DNA of 64,000 bases from Streptomyces cucumeris (GTDB lineage: Bacteria; Actinomycetota; Actinomycetes; Streptomycetales; Streptomycetaceae), in contig NZ_JANCLX010000006.1 in NCBI RefSeq assembly GCF_024295805.1, forward strand, positions 322,849 to 386,848, in the 5' to 3' direction. Shown here piece after piece: positions 35,270 through 45,121 of the stretch (within the stretch, counting starts at the first letter, position 1; every line of letters begins with the position of its first letter). The notes under the pieces are model-generated. The model worked only from the letters and a program-made list of their open reading frames with translations. It was not told where the DNA came from and made no database searches. The position numbers were made by a program, and so were the translations under genes.

Positions 35270-36130
35270 ATGCAATCGAGTACCGACACCTCCCTGCGGC
35301 CCGACGACGGGGACGCCTTCCGGCAGGCGCTCCGGTCGGTCCAGAAGCGCTCACGGCTCCCGGTCGTCTTCGGCGGCCAGGTGTGCGAGGGCGTCCTGCG
35401 GCTGTCCCAGTTCGCCGGGGTGCGGACGGCGGCGCTGCGCGGGCTCGGCATCAGATCCGCGGCCGGTCTGGGCGGCCGGGTCCTGGCCAGTGCGCGGCCC
35501 GCCTCGGTGGCCGACTACGAGGCCGCCCGGTCGATCACCCATGACTACGACGGCCCGGTGTCCGCGGAGGGCATCCGGTCCGTGGTCGCCGTCCCCGTCG
35601 TGGTCACCGGGACGGTGCGCGGGGTGCTGTACGGCGCCAGCCGTACCGTCACCTCCCTCGGCGACCGGACCACGGACACGGTGGTCGATGTCTCGCGGCA
35701 GCTCGCCGGGGAGCTCGCGGTACGGGACGAGGTGGACCGGCGGCTGCGCCTGCAGCGCGCGGCGGAATGCGAACCCGCCACCCCCGAGGAGCGGTTCAGG
35801 GCCGAGGAGGTCCGTGAACTCCACGCCGAACTGCGGCTGATCGCCCAGGCCGTGGGGGACGAGGCGCTGCGCGCCCGGCTCTGTGCCGCCTCCCGGCGGC
35901 TGGCCGGACTCGGCTCCGCCACTCCGCAACCGGAGGTCTCGCTCTCCCCCCGGGAGCTCGATGTCCTCGCCCAGATCGCGCTGGGCTGCACCAACGCCGA
36001 GGCCGCCGGCCGGCTCTCGCTGCGCCCCGAGACCGTCAAGGCGTATCTGCGCGGCGCCATGCGCAAACTGGACGCCCGGACCCGTTTCGAGGCCGTGGTC
36101 ACCGCCCGCCGCCGGGGCCTGCTCCCGTAG
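35270..36130 (+). CDS. GAF-domain LuxR-type transcriptional regulator
   Basis: A 286-residue regulator. The first 160 residues form a GAF-like sensor (KRSRLPVVFGGQV to the VSRQLAGELAVRDEV helix). A coiled linker follows, then a LuxR-type helix-turn-helix at about 225-286 (LSPRELDVLAQIALGCTNAE). In Streptomyces this layout often sits next to catabolic operons. ATG at 35270 follows AAAGGGG at a good 8-bp spacing. A GTG two codons earlier is possible. It converges on the IclR-permease pair, and its target and ligand are unknown. Confidence 0.85.
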   Translation: MQSSTDTSLRPDDGDAFRQALRSVQKRSRLPVVFGGQVCEGVLRLSQFAGVRTAALRGLGIRSAAGLGGRVLASARPASVADYEAARSITHDYDGPVSAEGIRSVVAVPVVVTGTVRGVLYGASRTVTSLGDRTTDTVVDVSRQLAGELAVRDEVDRRLRLQRAAECEPATPEERFRAEEVRELHAELRLIAQAVGDEALRARLCAASRRLAGLGSATPQPEVSLSPRELDVLAQIALGCTNAEAAGRLSLRPETVKAYLRGAMRKLDARTRFEAVVTARRRGLLP

Positions 36131-36161
36131 CGGCGGGGCCCGCGCCCCTGACGGCCGGTTC

Positions 36162-36935
36162 TCAGGCGAGCAGCGGGGCCAGCCGGTCGGCGTGCTCCCG
36201 CAGGACGGCGATCAGCTCACGGTTGGGCTGGGCCACCCGTGCCGGCGGACCGGACAGGGCGAGCCCCGCGACCAGGGCGCCGGTGGCGGGATGGCGTACC
36301 GGGACGGCGAGACAGCCACGGTCCGGACGCAGTTCACCGCAACTCCGCGCGAGTTGGCCGGCGGACACCTCCTTGAGCTCGGCGGTCAGCCCGGCCCGGT
36401 CGGTGATGGTGTGCCGGGTGAACCGGCGCGGTTCGGGGAGGGCGAGGCCGTCGGTGTCGTACCCGGCGGCCCCGGTGTCCTCGGCGAGCAGCAGTTTGCC
36501 CAGTGCGGAGGCGTGCGGATGGCGGGCCAGCAGGGCTTCCTCGGACGGCGGGTGGTCGGGGTCGGGATCGGTCAGCACGATCCGCCCGGTGGTGAGGTCG
36601 GCCAGGTGCACGCCCCAGCGGATCACCTCCCGGAGGTGGTCGAGCACGGCGCGGGCGGCGGTCGGCAGCCGCGGGGCGACGGGGACGCACAGCCGGGCGG
36701 CCCGGCGGCCGAGCGCGAAACCGCCCAGGCCCGGCAGCCGGACCAGGTACTCCTCGGCGACCAGCAGATTGAGCAGCCGGTAGGTGGTCGCCGAGGGCAG
36801 TCCGATGGCGTGCGAGATCTCCTTCGCGGTCGCCCCCGGCCCGATCGCGATCACCTCCTCCAGTACGGCGAACGCGTTGCGCACCGCCCGCGGCTGGCGT
36901 CCGGGCAGGGCGGCGGGCTCCCTCGGCGGACTCAT
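36162..36935 (-). CDS. IclR-family transcriptional regulator
   Basis: A 257-residue regulator. An N-terminal winged helix at about 17-75 (ATAKEISHAIGLPSATTYRLL) is followed by an IclR effector-binding domain (about 85-250, with HPHASALGKLLLAED). The ATG overlaps the stop of the permease gene upstream (ATGA), so the two are translated together. It is likely to control that permease and perhaps the divergent amine-oxidase operon 1.9 kb away. The effector cannot be read from sequence. Confidence 0.92.
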   Translation of the reverse strand: MSPPREPAALPGRQPRAVRNAFAVLEEVIAIGPGATAKEISHAIGLPSATTYRLLNLLVAEEYLVRLPGLGGFALGRRAARLCVPVAPRLPTAARAVLDHLREVIRWGVHLADLTTGRIVLTDPDPDHPPSEEALLARHPHASALGKLLLAEDTGAAGYDTDGLALPEPRRFTRHTITDRAGLTAELKEVSAGQLARSCGELRPDRGCLAVPVRHPATGALVAGLALSGPPARVAQPNRELIAVLREHADRLAPLLA

Positions 36936-38479
36936 CCGCGCTCCCGCGGGGCGGCCGGGCCGTGGAGCAGATCGGCGGCGCTGGTCTCGTCGTAGATCCC
37001 CACCCCCGCGAGCTGCCGGGGGCGGCGCAGCCGCAGCCAGCCGAACCACAGCGCACCGGCGGCCGGGACCGCGCCGATCGCCACCAGGGCCCAGCCGGAC
37101 CGGGTGGTGACGAAGGCGCCCAGGACCACCATCAGCACCGGTGCGCAGACCGCCGTGACCAGCACCGGGACGACGGTGAGTTCGCCGATGCGGTGCAGGA
37201 AGACGGGGGCCGCGAGACAGATCAGCAGATAGGCCACGAGATAGCCGAAGGCGGAGGTGTTGAGCAGGGCCGGCAGCGCACGGCTCGCGTCCACGCCCGC
37301 GAGCCGCAGCGCCACGGGCACGGCGGCCAGCGGTGGCAGGGCGACGGCGATGGCGAGGTGCGGCGTACGGTGCCGGGGGTGGGCGGCCCCGAGGGCGCGG
37401 GGCGCGATGCCCTCCCGGCCCATCGAGAACAGCACCCGGACCAGGGCGGTGGCGCTGGCCAGCGCGGCGGCGAAGAAGGACAGCGCGATCCCGCCCTCCA
37501 GCAGCACCGAGAGCCAGGGCAGCCGCTGGGCGGTGGCCAGGGTCTCCACCGGTTCCCGCTGCCCCGCGAGCCCGCCGGGGACCTGGTCGAGGCCGAGCTG
37601 CTGGGCGGAGGCGGCGAGCAGCAGGAGCAGCCCGGAGGCGCCGGCCGTCCATTGCACGGCGCGCGGCACGGTGCGGAACGGGCGGCGGGCCTCGACCCCG
37701 AGGGCCGCGGCCGCCTCGAAGCCGATGAAGGCGGCGAGCGCGGGCAGCACCCCGGCGGCCGTGGCGCCGAGGTCGGGGCGGGCCAGACCGAGGGCGTGCA
37801 GATCGTCCGGGAGTCCGTGGCGGGCCAGCAGCGTTCCGAAGATCGCCAGCATCAGGGTGATCGAGACCGCCTCGAGCAGCAGCATCACCCGCGCGGCCAG
37901 CCGGATCCCGAGCACCAGCAGGGCGGTCGCGGCGGCGGCGAGCACCAGCAGGAGGGTGATGAAGACGGGGGCGGTACGGCCCGTGCCGACCCCGGTACGG
38001 GCGAGCAGGATGCCGAGGTAGTTGGCCGAACCGCTGAGGGCGGCCATGGTCAGCGCGCCATAGCCGACCAGCAGCGCACAGCCGCTGGTGAAGGCGGCGG
38101 TGGGGCCCAGGCCCTTGGCGGTGAGGCTGTACAGCGACCCCGCCGCGGCCATCCGCCGGGTGAACTGGCCGACGCATGAGCCGACGAGCAGGGCCACGAC
38201 GGTGGCGACGGCGAACGACCAGAGGGTGGCGGACCCGGCCAGGGAGGCCACGATCGCGGGGGTCGCGGCCATGGCGGCGGTCGGGGCCGCGCCGGACACC
38301 GACTGGGCGAGCACCTGGAGCGGATCCAGCCGCCGCCGGGCCAGCCCGTGCACCGGGGACCGGGCCCGCAGCCGGTGCGGCTCACGGGTGGCGGCCTCGG
38401 CCAGGGCCACGTACCCGGCGGTACGCGGCGGACCCGGCCGCTCCTCCACCGGGGGCCCACTCCGCTCGCCGGGCCGCAT
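36932..38479 (-). CDS. APC-superfamily amino acid/amine permease
   Basis: A 515-residue inner-membrane transporter of the APC family with about 12-14 hydrophobic helices. An N-terminal cytoplasmic segment of about 55 residues precedes the first helix (QVLAQSVSGAAPTAAMAATP). FIGFEAAAALGVEARRP, near the middle, is the typical APC helix-6 motif. ATG at 38479 has a strong ribosome site, GGGAGGAG. It is coupled to the IclR gene and divergent from a second APC permease, so both probably serve related nitrogen compounds. The C-terminal tail is polar (about 25 residues). Confidence 0.9.
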   Translation of the reverse strand: MRPGERSGPPVEERPGPPRTAGYVALAEAATREPHRLRARSPVHGLARRRLDPLQVLAQSVSGAAPTAAMAATPAIVASLAGSATLWSFAVATVVALLVGSCVGQFTRRMAAAGSLYSLTAKGLGPTAAFTSGCALLVGYGALTMAALSGSANYLGILLARTGVGTGRTAPVFITLLLVLAAAATALLVLGIRLAARVMLLLEAVSITLMLAIFGTLLARHGLPDDLHALGLARPDLGATAAGVLPALAAFIGFEAAAALGVEARRPFRTVPRAVQWTAGASGLLLLLAASAQQLGLDQVPGGLAGQREPVETLATAQRLPWLSVLLEGGIALSFFAAALASATALVRVLFSMGREGIAPRALGAAHPRHRTPHLAIAVALPPLAAVPVALRLAGVDASRALPALLNTSAFGYLVAYLLICLAAPVFLHRIGELTVVPVLVTAVCAPVLMVVLGAFVTTRSGWALVAIGAVPAAGALWFGWLRLRRPRQLAGVGIYDETSAADLLHGPAAPRERG

Positions 38480-38795
38480 CGGGCTCCTCCCGTGTGCTGG
38501 GGACCGGGCCGCCTGGAATCCTCGCGGAAGGCGGCCGGGAATTGTGTCCGCGCGGTCCTTCGTGGCGAACAAGGTAACGCACGGTGGCGCGCGGTCCCAC
38601 CGCCCGGACCGAATGAGAATTCCCGGTGCGCGATTCCCGGGTTATGAGAATGCGCGCCCGGCGCATTCCCCGGTGGCGCGAGAGCGGCGGTCCGGGATTT
38701 CCCGGCCGGGAGATCGAGCCTTGACCGTCCGGTGACGGCCCCGCGAACGTCGGTGCCCATCGCCATCCGCCTCGACCAGATCCCTGGGAGGATCC
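38480..38795. promoter_or_regulatory. Divergent control region between two APC permeases
   Basis: 316 bp with no gene. It holds two copies of ATGAGAAT at 38613 and 38644 (31 bp apart) and, between them, two copies of ATTCCCGG at 38619 and 38633 (14 bp apart). They could be operator half-sites for the IclR or GAF-LuxR protein. A TTGACC at 38721 may be the -35 box for the rightward operon, but no convincing -10 follows. GGGAGGATCC just before 38796 is the ribosome site. Confidence 0.45.
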
Positions 38796-40247
38796 ATGGA
38801 CGCGGGGAGAACATTGACACTCACCGGCTCGCTGGGAGTCCGGTCGGTCGTCTTCATGGTGGTGGCCGCGGCGGCCCCGCTCACCGTCATCGCCGGGGCG
38901 GTCCCGGTGGGCATCGCACTCGGCAACGGGGCGGGGTTCCCCGCCACGTTCGTGGTGTGCTGCGCGATCCTCACCCTGTTCGCGGTGGGCTTCTGCGCCA
39001 TGACCCGCCACGTACCGCACGCGGGCGCCTTCTACGCCTACGTCCAGCGGGGGCTGGGGCGGGTGACCGGGCTGGGCTCGGCCTTCCTGGCGCTGGCCGC
39101 GTACACCGCCGTCCAGCTCGCGGTGTACGGCTACTTCGGCGCCACGCTGCGGGACCTGGTGGTGCACTACGGCGGCCCCGGACTGCCCTGGCCGCTGTAC
39201 GCGTTCGCCGCGCTCGGTCTGGTGGCGGTGCTCGGCTACCGGCATATCGAGCTGTCCAGCAGGGTGCTGGGGGTGCTGCTGGTGTGCGAGGTCGGCATCG
39301 TGCTGGTCTTCGACCTGGTGGTGACCGTCCGGGGCGGGGATTCCGGACTGTCCACCGCACCGCTGCACCCCTCGGAGATCGGCTCGGGATCGCCCGGCAT
39401 CGGGATCATGTTCGCCATCGCCAGCTTCCTGGGCTTCGAGGCCACCGCCGTCTTCCGGGACGAGGCCCGCGACCCCGAACGGACCGTCCCGCGCGCCACC
39501 TATCTCGCCCTGCTGCTGATCGGCGGCTTCTACGCGCTGTCGTCCTGGGCGCTGGTGTCCGCCTGGGGCGAGCGGAAGGCGGTGGCCGAGGCGGGTTCCG
39601 ATCCGGCGGGCATGCTGATCGCCTCGGTGACCCGCTACCTCGGCGGCACGGGCGGCGATCTGGTCCGGATCCTGCTGGTGACCAGTCTGTTCGCGGCGCT
39701 GCTGTCGTTCCACAATGTGGTGGCGCGCTATGTGTTCTCGCTGGGGCGGTCCTCGGCCCTGCCCCCCGCCTGGGGCCACTGCCACCCCCGCCACGGCTCG
39801 CCGTACCGGGCGTCGCTGACGCAGAGCGCCGCCGCCCTGGTCCTGCTGGGGGTGTTCGCGGCGGCCGGTCTCGACCCGGTCAGCGAGGTGTTCGCGTGGA
39901 TGGCCGGGACCGCCACGCTGGGGGTGCTGGTGCTGATGTCGCTCACCTGTCTCGCGGTGATCGTGTTCTTCCGGCGCACCCGGGCGGACATCCGCCCCTG
40001 GCATACCCTGATCGCCCCGCTGCTGGGTCTGGCAGGACTGTGCGGCGCTCTGGTGCTGACCGTGTCGAACTTCCCGCTGCTGATCGGTGGTTCCACCGGA
40101 CTCGCCGTGGCCATCGAGGCGGTGCTCGCCACCTTCTTCGCCGCCGGTGTGGTGCTCGCGAAGCTCCGGCACGGCGCCGCCCGCACCACCGGACACCATC
40201 CGGAACCGCCCGACCCGCCCCACCGTGAACTGGAGGAACTGGCATGA
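38796..40247 (+). CDS. APC-superfamily permease of the amine-oxidase operon
   Basis: A 483-residue inner-membrane APC transporter with about 12 helices. The first helix region reads [20 protein letters not shown], and [22 protein letters not shown] is the helix-6 motif with a charged loop. Its stop overlaps the ATG of the copper amine oxidase (ATGA). Coupling to the oxidase argues that it imports the amine substrate, such as phenylethylamine, tyramine or histamine. The C-terminal tail is rich in His and Pro and is cytoplasmic. Confidence 0.92.
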   Translation: MDAGRTLTLTGSLGVRSVVFMVVAAAAPLTVIAGAVPVGIALGNGAGFPATFVVCCAILTLFAVGFCAMTRHVPHAGAFYAYVQRGLGRVTGLGSAFLALAAYTAVQLAVYGYFGATLRDLVVHYGGPGLPWPLYAFAALGLVAVLGYRHIELSSRVLGVLLVCEVGIVLVFDLVVTVRGGDSGLSTAPLHPSEIGSGSPGIGIMFAIASFLGFEATAVFRDEARDPERTVPRATYLALLLIGGFYALSSWALVSAWGERKAVAEAGSDPAGMLIASVTRYLGGTGGDLVRILLVTSLFAALLSFHNVVARYVFSLGRSSALPPAWGHCHPRHGSPYRASLTQSAAALVLLGVFAAAGLDPVSEVFAWMAGTATLGVLVLMSLTCLAVIVFFRRTRADIRPWHTLIAPLLGLAGLCGALVLTVSNFPLLIGGSTGLAVAIEAVLATFFAAGVVLAKLRHGAARTTGHHPEPPDPPHRELEELA

Positions 40248-42166
40248 GCACCGCGCCCCTCGCGGCCACCGCCGCCCATCCGCTGGACATGGTCACCGAG
40301 GAGGAGATCCGTACCGTCAAGGAGGTGCTGACCGGCGCCGGACTGCTCACCGGGAGCGTCCGCATGGCGTTCTGCGCACTGGAGGAGCCGGAGAAGGCCG
40401 TGGTGCTGGCCCACACCCCCGGTGCGCCGGTCGACCGCCGCTTCCGGACCCTGTTGCTGGACCTGGCCACCGGCGGCTCCCGTGACGTCATCGTCTCGGC
40501 CACCCGGTCCGCGGTGGACCGGGACACCGAGCTGGATCCGGCGGTGACCGGCCAGCTCCCCATCACCGACACCGAGTTCGACCTGGTGGAAGAGGTGCTG
40601 CTGGGCAGTGAGGAGTGGTGCTCGGCCCTCAAGCGCCGTGATCTCGACCCCGGTTCGGTGCGCACCGTCCCACTGTCGGCGGGGGCGTACGACGACTACC
40701 CCGCCGAGGCGGGCCGCCGGATCGTCCGTGCGCTGGGTTTCCAGCAGCTGCACGACAGGGACCACCCGTGGGCCCATCCGGTGGACGGTCTGGTGGCCTT
40801 CGTGGACCTCACCCGCCGCGAGGTGCTCCGGGTCGTCGACCACCGCAACCACCCGGTCCCGGCCGAGCCCGGCAACTTCGACGACCCCGAGCAGACCGGT
40901 CCGTACCGCACCACGCTGCGGCCGATCGAGATCACCCAGCCGGAGGGGCCCGGTTTCACCCTCGAGGGCAATGAACTGCGCTGGGAGAACTGGAGCCTGC
41001 GGATCGGCTTCAACGAACGCGAGGGGCTGACCCTGCACCAGATCGCCTTCGACGAACGGCCGGTGGTCTACCGGGCGTCCGTGGCCGAGATGGTGGTCCC
41101 CTACGCCGATCCCTCCCCGGTGCGCTTCTGGCAGAACTACTTCGACTGCGGCGAGTACATGTTCGCCCGCTACACCAACTCGCTCGAGCTGGGCTGCGAC
41201 TGCCTCGGAGAGATCACCTACGCCGATGTGGTGATCGCCGACGACTTCGGTGAACCCTCCGTGATCCGTAACGCCATCTGTCTGCACGAGGAGGACTACG
41301 GCGTCCTGTGGAAGCACAGCGACATGTTCGCGGGCTCCCATGAAACCCGCCGCCAGCGACGGATGGTGATCTCGTTCTTCACCACCATCGGCAACTACGA
41401 CTACGGCTTCTACTGGTACCTCTACCTCGACGGCACCCTCCAGTGCGAGACCAAGGCCACCGGGGTGGTGTTCACCTCCGCCTACCCGGAGGAGGGCCAC
41501 CGGTTCGCCAGCGAGATCGCCCCCGGTCTGGGCGCCCCCTACCACCAGCACCTGTTCTCCGCCCGGCTGGACATGATGGTCGACGGTCCGCGCAACGCGG
41601 TCGACGAGGTGGACGCGGTGCGGGTGCCGGTCGGACCGGACAACCCGTACGGCAACGCCTTCGCCGAACAGCGCACCCGGCTCACCCGGGAATCGCTCGC
41701 CCAGCGCTCGGCCGACGGTTCCAGGGCCCGCACCTGGCACATCGTCAACCCGGAGCGGACCAACCGGTTCGGCCGCCCCACCGGCTACGCCCTCCACCCC
41801 GAGGGCGGTCCCACACTGCTGGCCGACGACTCCTCGGTCATCCGCGGCCGCGCGGCCTTCGCCACCCGGCATCTGTGGGTCACCCCCTACCACCCCGATG
41901 AGCGCTATCCGGCGGGCGACTTCGTCAACCAGCACCCCGGCGGCGCCGGACTGCCCGCGTGGACGGCGGCCGACCGCGCGGTGGACGGCGAGGACATCGT
42001 GGTGTGGCACACCTTCGGCCTCACCCACTTCCCGCGCCCCGAGGACTGGCCGGTGATGCCGGTGGACTACGCCGGCTTCACCCTGAAACCGGTCGGCTTC
42101 TTCGACCGCAACCCCACCCTGGACGTACCACCGGGCACCGGTGGCCACTGCCACGGCAAGGGCTGA
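40244..42166 (+). CDS. Copper-containing primary-amine oxidase
   Basis: A 640-residue copper amine oxidase. It oxidises a primary amine to the aldehyde, ammonia and hydrogen peroxide. The key residues are all present: catalytic base Asp301 ([10 protein letters not shown]), topaquinone precursor Tyr385 in NYDY, and copper ligands His434 and His436 (YHQHLF) and His595 ([15 protein letters not shown]). Each lies three positions after its counterpart in the Arthrobacter globiformis phenylethylamine oxidase as I remember it, and the length is nearly the same. There is no signal peptide, so it is cytoplasmic. The upstream permease supplies the amine and the downstream aldehyde dehydrogenase removes the product. 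Confidence 0.97.
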   Translation: MSTAPLAATAAHPLDMVTEEEIRTVKEVLTGAGLLTGSVRMAFCALEEPEKAVVLAHTPGAPVDRRFRTLLLDLATGGSRDVIVSATRSAVDRDTELDPAVTGQLPITDTEFDLVEEVLLGSEEWCSALKRRDLDPGSVRTVPLSAGAYDDYPAEAGRRIVRALGFQQLHDRDHPWAHPVDGLVAFVDLTRREVLRVVDHRNHPVPAEPGNFDDPEQTGPYRTTLRPIEITQPEGPGFTLEGNELRWENWSLRIGFNEREGLTLHQIAFDERPVVYRASVAEMVVPYADPSPVRFWQNYFDCGEYMFARYTNSLELGCDCLGEITYADVVIADDFGEPSVIRNAICLHEEDYGVLWKHSDMFAGSHETRRQRRMVISFFTTIGNYDYGFYWYLYLDGTLQCETKATGVVFTSAYPEEGHRFASEIAPGLGAPYHQHLFSARLDMMVDGPRNAVDEVDAVRVPVGPDNPYGNAFAEQRTRLTRESLAQRSADGSRARTWHIVNPERTNRFGRPTGYALHPEGGPTLLADDSSVIRGRAAFATRHLWVTPYHPDERYPAGDFVNQHPGGAGLPAWTAADRAVDGEDIVVWHTFGLTHFPRPEDWPVMPVDYAGFTLKPVGFFDRNPTLDVPPGTGGHCHGKG

Positions 42167-42181
42167 GGGGGCGGCTTTCCG

Positions 42182-42715
42182 GTGATGGCGCTCGCGGCGC
42201 TGCTCGGACTGCTCGGCAGCGGCTGCTGTCTGGCGGCTCACCGGACACGGCCACCGCGCCGCTGGGTACCCCATCTGGTCATGGCCGCCGCCATGGTGGC
42301 CATGGCCCTGCCCGGGGCGGCCGATCCCCTCGGGCCCGCGCTCTGGTGTCCCGTCCTGGCCGCCGCCACCGGCTGGACCGCGCTGACGGAGGCCGAACCA
42401 CCGCGGGTCCGGCTGCCGGTGGCACTCGATCTGCTCGCCATGGCGGCGCTGTCCTTCCTGCACTGGCGCGGTGCGGCCGGCGGTGGCACCACCGCCGCGG
42501 TGGCACATGCCCACTCCGGCGCCGGGGCCGGCCGGGGCGTCACCGCCGTGTCCCGGTACGGCGGAGGCCCTGGCCTCACCCTGACCGCCCTCGTACTGAT
42601 CGCGCTGTGGGCCGCGGCCCGCATGGCCCTGCTGCGCCGCGTCCGGATCCGGCGGGGACGGGCCGGGCTCGGCGCTCTCGCCACCGCGGGCGCCCTCGGC
42701 CTGATGCTCCCGTGA
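42182..42715 (+). CDS. DUF5134-like small integral membrane protein
   Basis: A 177-residue protein with about five hydrophobic helices and a His-rich loop (HWRGAAGGG then VAHAHSG) near residue 100. It resembles the actinobacterial DUF5134 family, whose function is unknown. The start is GTG at 42182, about 10 bp after GAGGGGG; ATG at 42185 is an alternative. It lies 15 bp after the amine oxidase stop and 114 bp before the aldehyde dehydrogenase, so it is inside the operon. A link to copper through the histidines is only a guess. Confidence 0.7.
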   Translation: MMALAALLGLLGSGCCLAAHRTRPPRRWVPHLVMAAAMVAMALPGAADPLGPALWCPVLAAATGWTALTEAEPPRVRLPVALDLLAMAALSFLHWRGAAGGGTTAAVAHAHSGAGAGRGVTAVSRYGGGPGLTLTALVLIALWAAARMALLRRVRIRRGRAGLGALATAGALGLMLP

Positions 42716-42740
42716 GCCGTGCGGACCGTGCCCCGGCAAC

Positions 42741-42814
42741 ACCCCTCCGTATCCCACCCTCCGAATCCCACCCCTCCGGCACCTCCCCACCCTCCGACAG
42801 CTCCTCACCCTCCG
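42741..42814 (+). repeat. Five imperfect direct repeats (ACCC(C)TCCG)
   Basis: Five copies of ACCCTCCG or ACCCCTCCG begin at 42741, 42756, 42770, 42789 and 42807, spaced 14-19 bp, in the 114-bp gap before the aldehyde dehydrogenase. The transcript would be C-rich and largely unstructured. It could be an operator array, a recombination-prone microsatellite, or a rut-like site. The last copy ends 16 bp before the ATG. Confidence 0.7.
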
Positions 42815-42829
42815 AGAGAAGGACGAACC

Positions 42830-44326
42830 ATGACCACCACACTGGACAGTGTCGTCTCCCCCGCCGTGCGCGACTTCCTCGCGGGCGACCGGAAACTGCT
42901 GATCGACGGGGAGTGGGTGGACGCCGCGGCCGGCGCCACCTTCGCCACCCACGACCCGGCCACCGGACGGAAGCTCACCGAGGTGGCCCTCGCCACCGCC
43001 GAGGACGTCGACCGGGCCGTTGCCGCCGCCCGCCGCGCCTTCGAGGGCCCCTGGAGCCGGATCACCCCGTCCGAGCGTCAGCGCCTCGTCTGGCGGATCG
43101 GTGACCGGCTGCTGAAGCGCGCCGCGGAGTTCGCCCAGCTCGAGTCGCTCGACAACGGCAAGTCGGCGGGGGTCGCCCAGGCGGTGGACGTCACCTGGGC
43201 GGCGGACATCTTCCACTACTACGCGGGCTGGGCCACCAAGGTGGAGGGCAGGACGATCCCCGTCTCGGTGCCCTGGGTGCCGGACGCGCAGTGGCACGCC
43301 TACACGCTCCGCGAGCCGGTGGGGGTGTGCGGGCAGATCATCCCGTGGAACTTCCCGCTGCTGATGGCCGCGTTCAAGGTGGCCCCGGCCCTGGCCACCG
43401 GCAACACCGTCATCCTCAAGCCCGCCGAGCAGACCCCGCTGACCGCCCTGCTGCTCGGTGAGGTCATCCAGGAAATCGGCCTGCCGCCGGGCGTGTTCAA
43501 CATCCTCACCGGATACGGCGAGGCGGGTGCCGCCCTCGCCGCCCACGACGGGGTGGACAAGGTGGCCTTCACCGGTTCCACCGAGGTCGGCAAGAAGATC
43601 GTGGACGCGGCGCGGGGCAACCTCAAGAAGGTCTCCCTGGAACTCGGTGGCAAGAGCCCCAACATCGTCTTCGCCGACGCGGATCTGGACGCGGCGGTGC
43701 CCGGGTCGGCCAACGCCTGGCTGTTCAACCACGGGCAGTGCTGTGTGGCGGGCACCCGGCTCTTCGTGGAGGACACCATCTTCGAGGAGTTCACCCAGGC
43801 CGTCGCGGACTTCGCCGGACAGGCGGTGCTCGGTCCGGGCCTGGATCCGGACACCCAGGTCGGCCCGCTGATCGACCAGGAACAGCTGGACCGGGTCACC
43901 GGCTATCTGCGGCAGGGGCTGGCCGACGGCGCCCGCGCGCTGACCGGCGGTGGCCGCCACGGCGACACCGGCTTCTACGTCCAGCCGACCGTCCTGGTGG
44001 ACGTACGGCCCGAGGCGAGCGTGGTGCGCGAGGAGATCTTCGGACCGGTGGTGGTCGCCCAGCCCTTCAGCGCCGCGGAGGGCGTGGCGGCACAGGCCAA
44101 TGACACCGACTTCGGTCTCGCGGCCGGGGTGTGGACCCGTGACCTCTCACGGGCCCACCGGGTCGCCCGGCAGCTCAAGGCCGGGACGGTCTGGGTCAAC
44201 ACCTACAACGCCTTCGACACCGCGATGCCCTTCGGCGGCTACAAGCAGTCCGGCTGGGGCCGGGAGCTCGGCGAGGGCGCGATCGACCTCTACACCCAGG
44301 TCAAGGCGGTCAACGTACAGCTCTGA
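42830..44326 (+). CDS. NAD(P)-dependent aldehyde dehydrogenase (phenylacetaldehyde/betaine-aldehyde type)
   Basis: A 498-residue ALDH-superfamily enzyme that oxidises aldehydes to acids. Catalytic Glu271 lies in LELGGKSPN and catalytic Cys305 in [11 protein letters not shown]. The cofactor motif [19 protein letters not shown] is near 170 and FTGSTEVGK near 247. The length is standard. The ATG at 42830 follows GAGAGAAGGA. It closes the amine pathway by converting the aldehyde from the copper amine oxidase into an acid, for example phenylacetate. The exact substrate is inferred. Confidence 0.95.
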   Translation: MTTTLDSVVSPAVRDFLAGDRKLLIDGEWVDAAAGATFATHDPATGRKLTEVALATAEDVDRAVAAARRAFEGPWSRITPSERQRLVWRIGDRLLKRAAEFAQLESLDNGKSAGVAQAVDVTWAADIFHYYAGWATKVEGRTIPVSVPWVPDAQWHAYTLREPVGVCGQIIPWNFPLLMAAFKVAPALATGNTVILKPAEQTPLTALLLGEVIQEIGLPPGVFNILTGYGEAGAALAAHDGVDKVAFTGSTEVGKKIVDAARGNLKKVSLELGGKSPNIVFADADLDAAVPGSANAWLFNHGQCCVAGTRLFVEDTIFEEFTQAVADFAGQAVLGPGLDPDTQVGPLIDQEQLDRVTGYLRQGLADGARALTGGGRHGDTGFYVQPTVLVDVRPEASVVREEIFGPVVVAQPFSAAEGVAAQANDTDFGLAAGVWTRDLSRAHRVARQLKAGTVWVNTYNAFDTAMPFGGYKQSGWGRELGEGAIDLYTQVKAVNVQL

Positions 44327-44344
44327 CGGCGGGGTCGTCCCCCT

Positions 44345-44378
44345 GGGGACGGCGGGTCCCCCGGCACCCGCCGTCCCC
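44345..44378. terminator. Bidirectional terminator hairpin
   Basis: Perfect inverted repeat with 13-bp arms (GGGGACGGCGGGT) and an 8-base loop. It lies between the convergent aldehyde dehydrogenase (+) and DJ-1/PfpI gene (-). Confidence 0.82.
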
Positions 44379-44388
44379 GGTCCGGAGG

Positions 44389-45021
44389 TCAGCCCAGCCC
44401 GGCGAACTCCCGGCGCATCCGGGCGGTCAGTTCCGCCGGGGCCTTGTCCGGTGAACCGCTGTCGTACGGCGGCTGCGGGTCGTACTGGAGCATGAGCTGG
44501 ACGGTCTGGGCGGCAGTGTCCCCGGCGAGCCGCCCGGCCAGGGCCAGGGCCATGTCGATCCCGGCCGAGACCCCCGCCGCGGTGACGTACTTGCCGTCGA
44601 ACACATAGCGTTCGTCCACGGCTTCCGCCCCCAGCTCCGCGAGCCCGTCCATGACGGTCCAGTGGGTGGTGGCGCGGCGGCCGGTGAGCAGCCCGGCCGA
44701 GCCGAGGATCAGCGATCCGGTGCACACCGAGGTCGTCCAGGTCGTGGTGGCGTCCACGGCCCGCAGCCATTCGAGCACCGCGGGGTTCTTCTGCTGCTCG
44801 CCCGGGAACGGGCCGCCGGGCACGAGGACGACGTCGGGCCGTGTCACCTCCTCCAGGGTGGCCCCGGCCACGAGCTGGAGGCCGCCGCTGTCATTGCCCA
44901 CCGGGCCCCGGCGCTCGGCCACGAACACCGTCTCGGTGCCGGGCAGTGAGGCGAGCGTGTCGTACGGGCCGATGGCGTCGAGCGCGGTGAAGTGTTCGTA
45001 GAGCAGGATCGCGATCTGCAC
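44389..45021 (-). CDS. DJ-1/PfpI-family protein (isonitrile hydratase-like)
   Basis: A 210-residue single-domain DJ-1/PfpI protein. The nucleophile elbow is TSVCTGSLILGSAGLL with Cys100. The segments AILLYEHFTALDAIGPYD and VVLVPGGPFP are typical of the isonitrile hydratase (InhA) subgroup. The start is GTG at 45021 with GAGAGG about 6 bp upstream. It lies 100 bp downstream of a GlxA-type regulator on the same strand and is a likely target of it. Isonitrile hydration is one possibility. A glyoxalase- or protease-like role is not excluded. Confidence 0.85.
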   Translation of the reverse strand: MQIAILLYEHFTALDAIGPYDTLASLPGTETVFVAERRGPVGNDSGGLQLVAGATLEEVTRPDVVLVPGGPFPGEQQKNPAVLEWLRAVDATTTWTTSVCTGSLILGSAGLLTGRRATTHWTVMDGLAELGAEAVDERYVFDGKYVTAAGVSAGIDMALALAGRLAGDTAAQTVQLMLQYDPQPPYDSGSPDKAPAELTARMRREFAGLG

Positions 45022-45121
45022 GAGATGCCTCTCGGTCGGTGTGATGACGCCTGGCGGTGGACCGCCGGGCGGGATGGCGGGGAGCGCGTCGCGGGGCGCG
45101 GGACGCCCGGGAAACGCCTCC

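Noticed and set aside
42741..42814. CRISPR array.
   Set aside because: The repeated unit is only 8-9 bp with 5-10 bp gaps and no cas genes nearby.
39728..43960. Minus-strand frame of 1410 codons opposite the permease, amine oxidase and aldehyde dehydrogenase.
   Set aside because: The plus-strand genes have complete active sites and ribosome sites; the antisense frame has low-complexity content.
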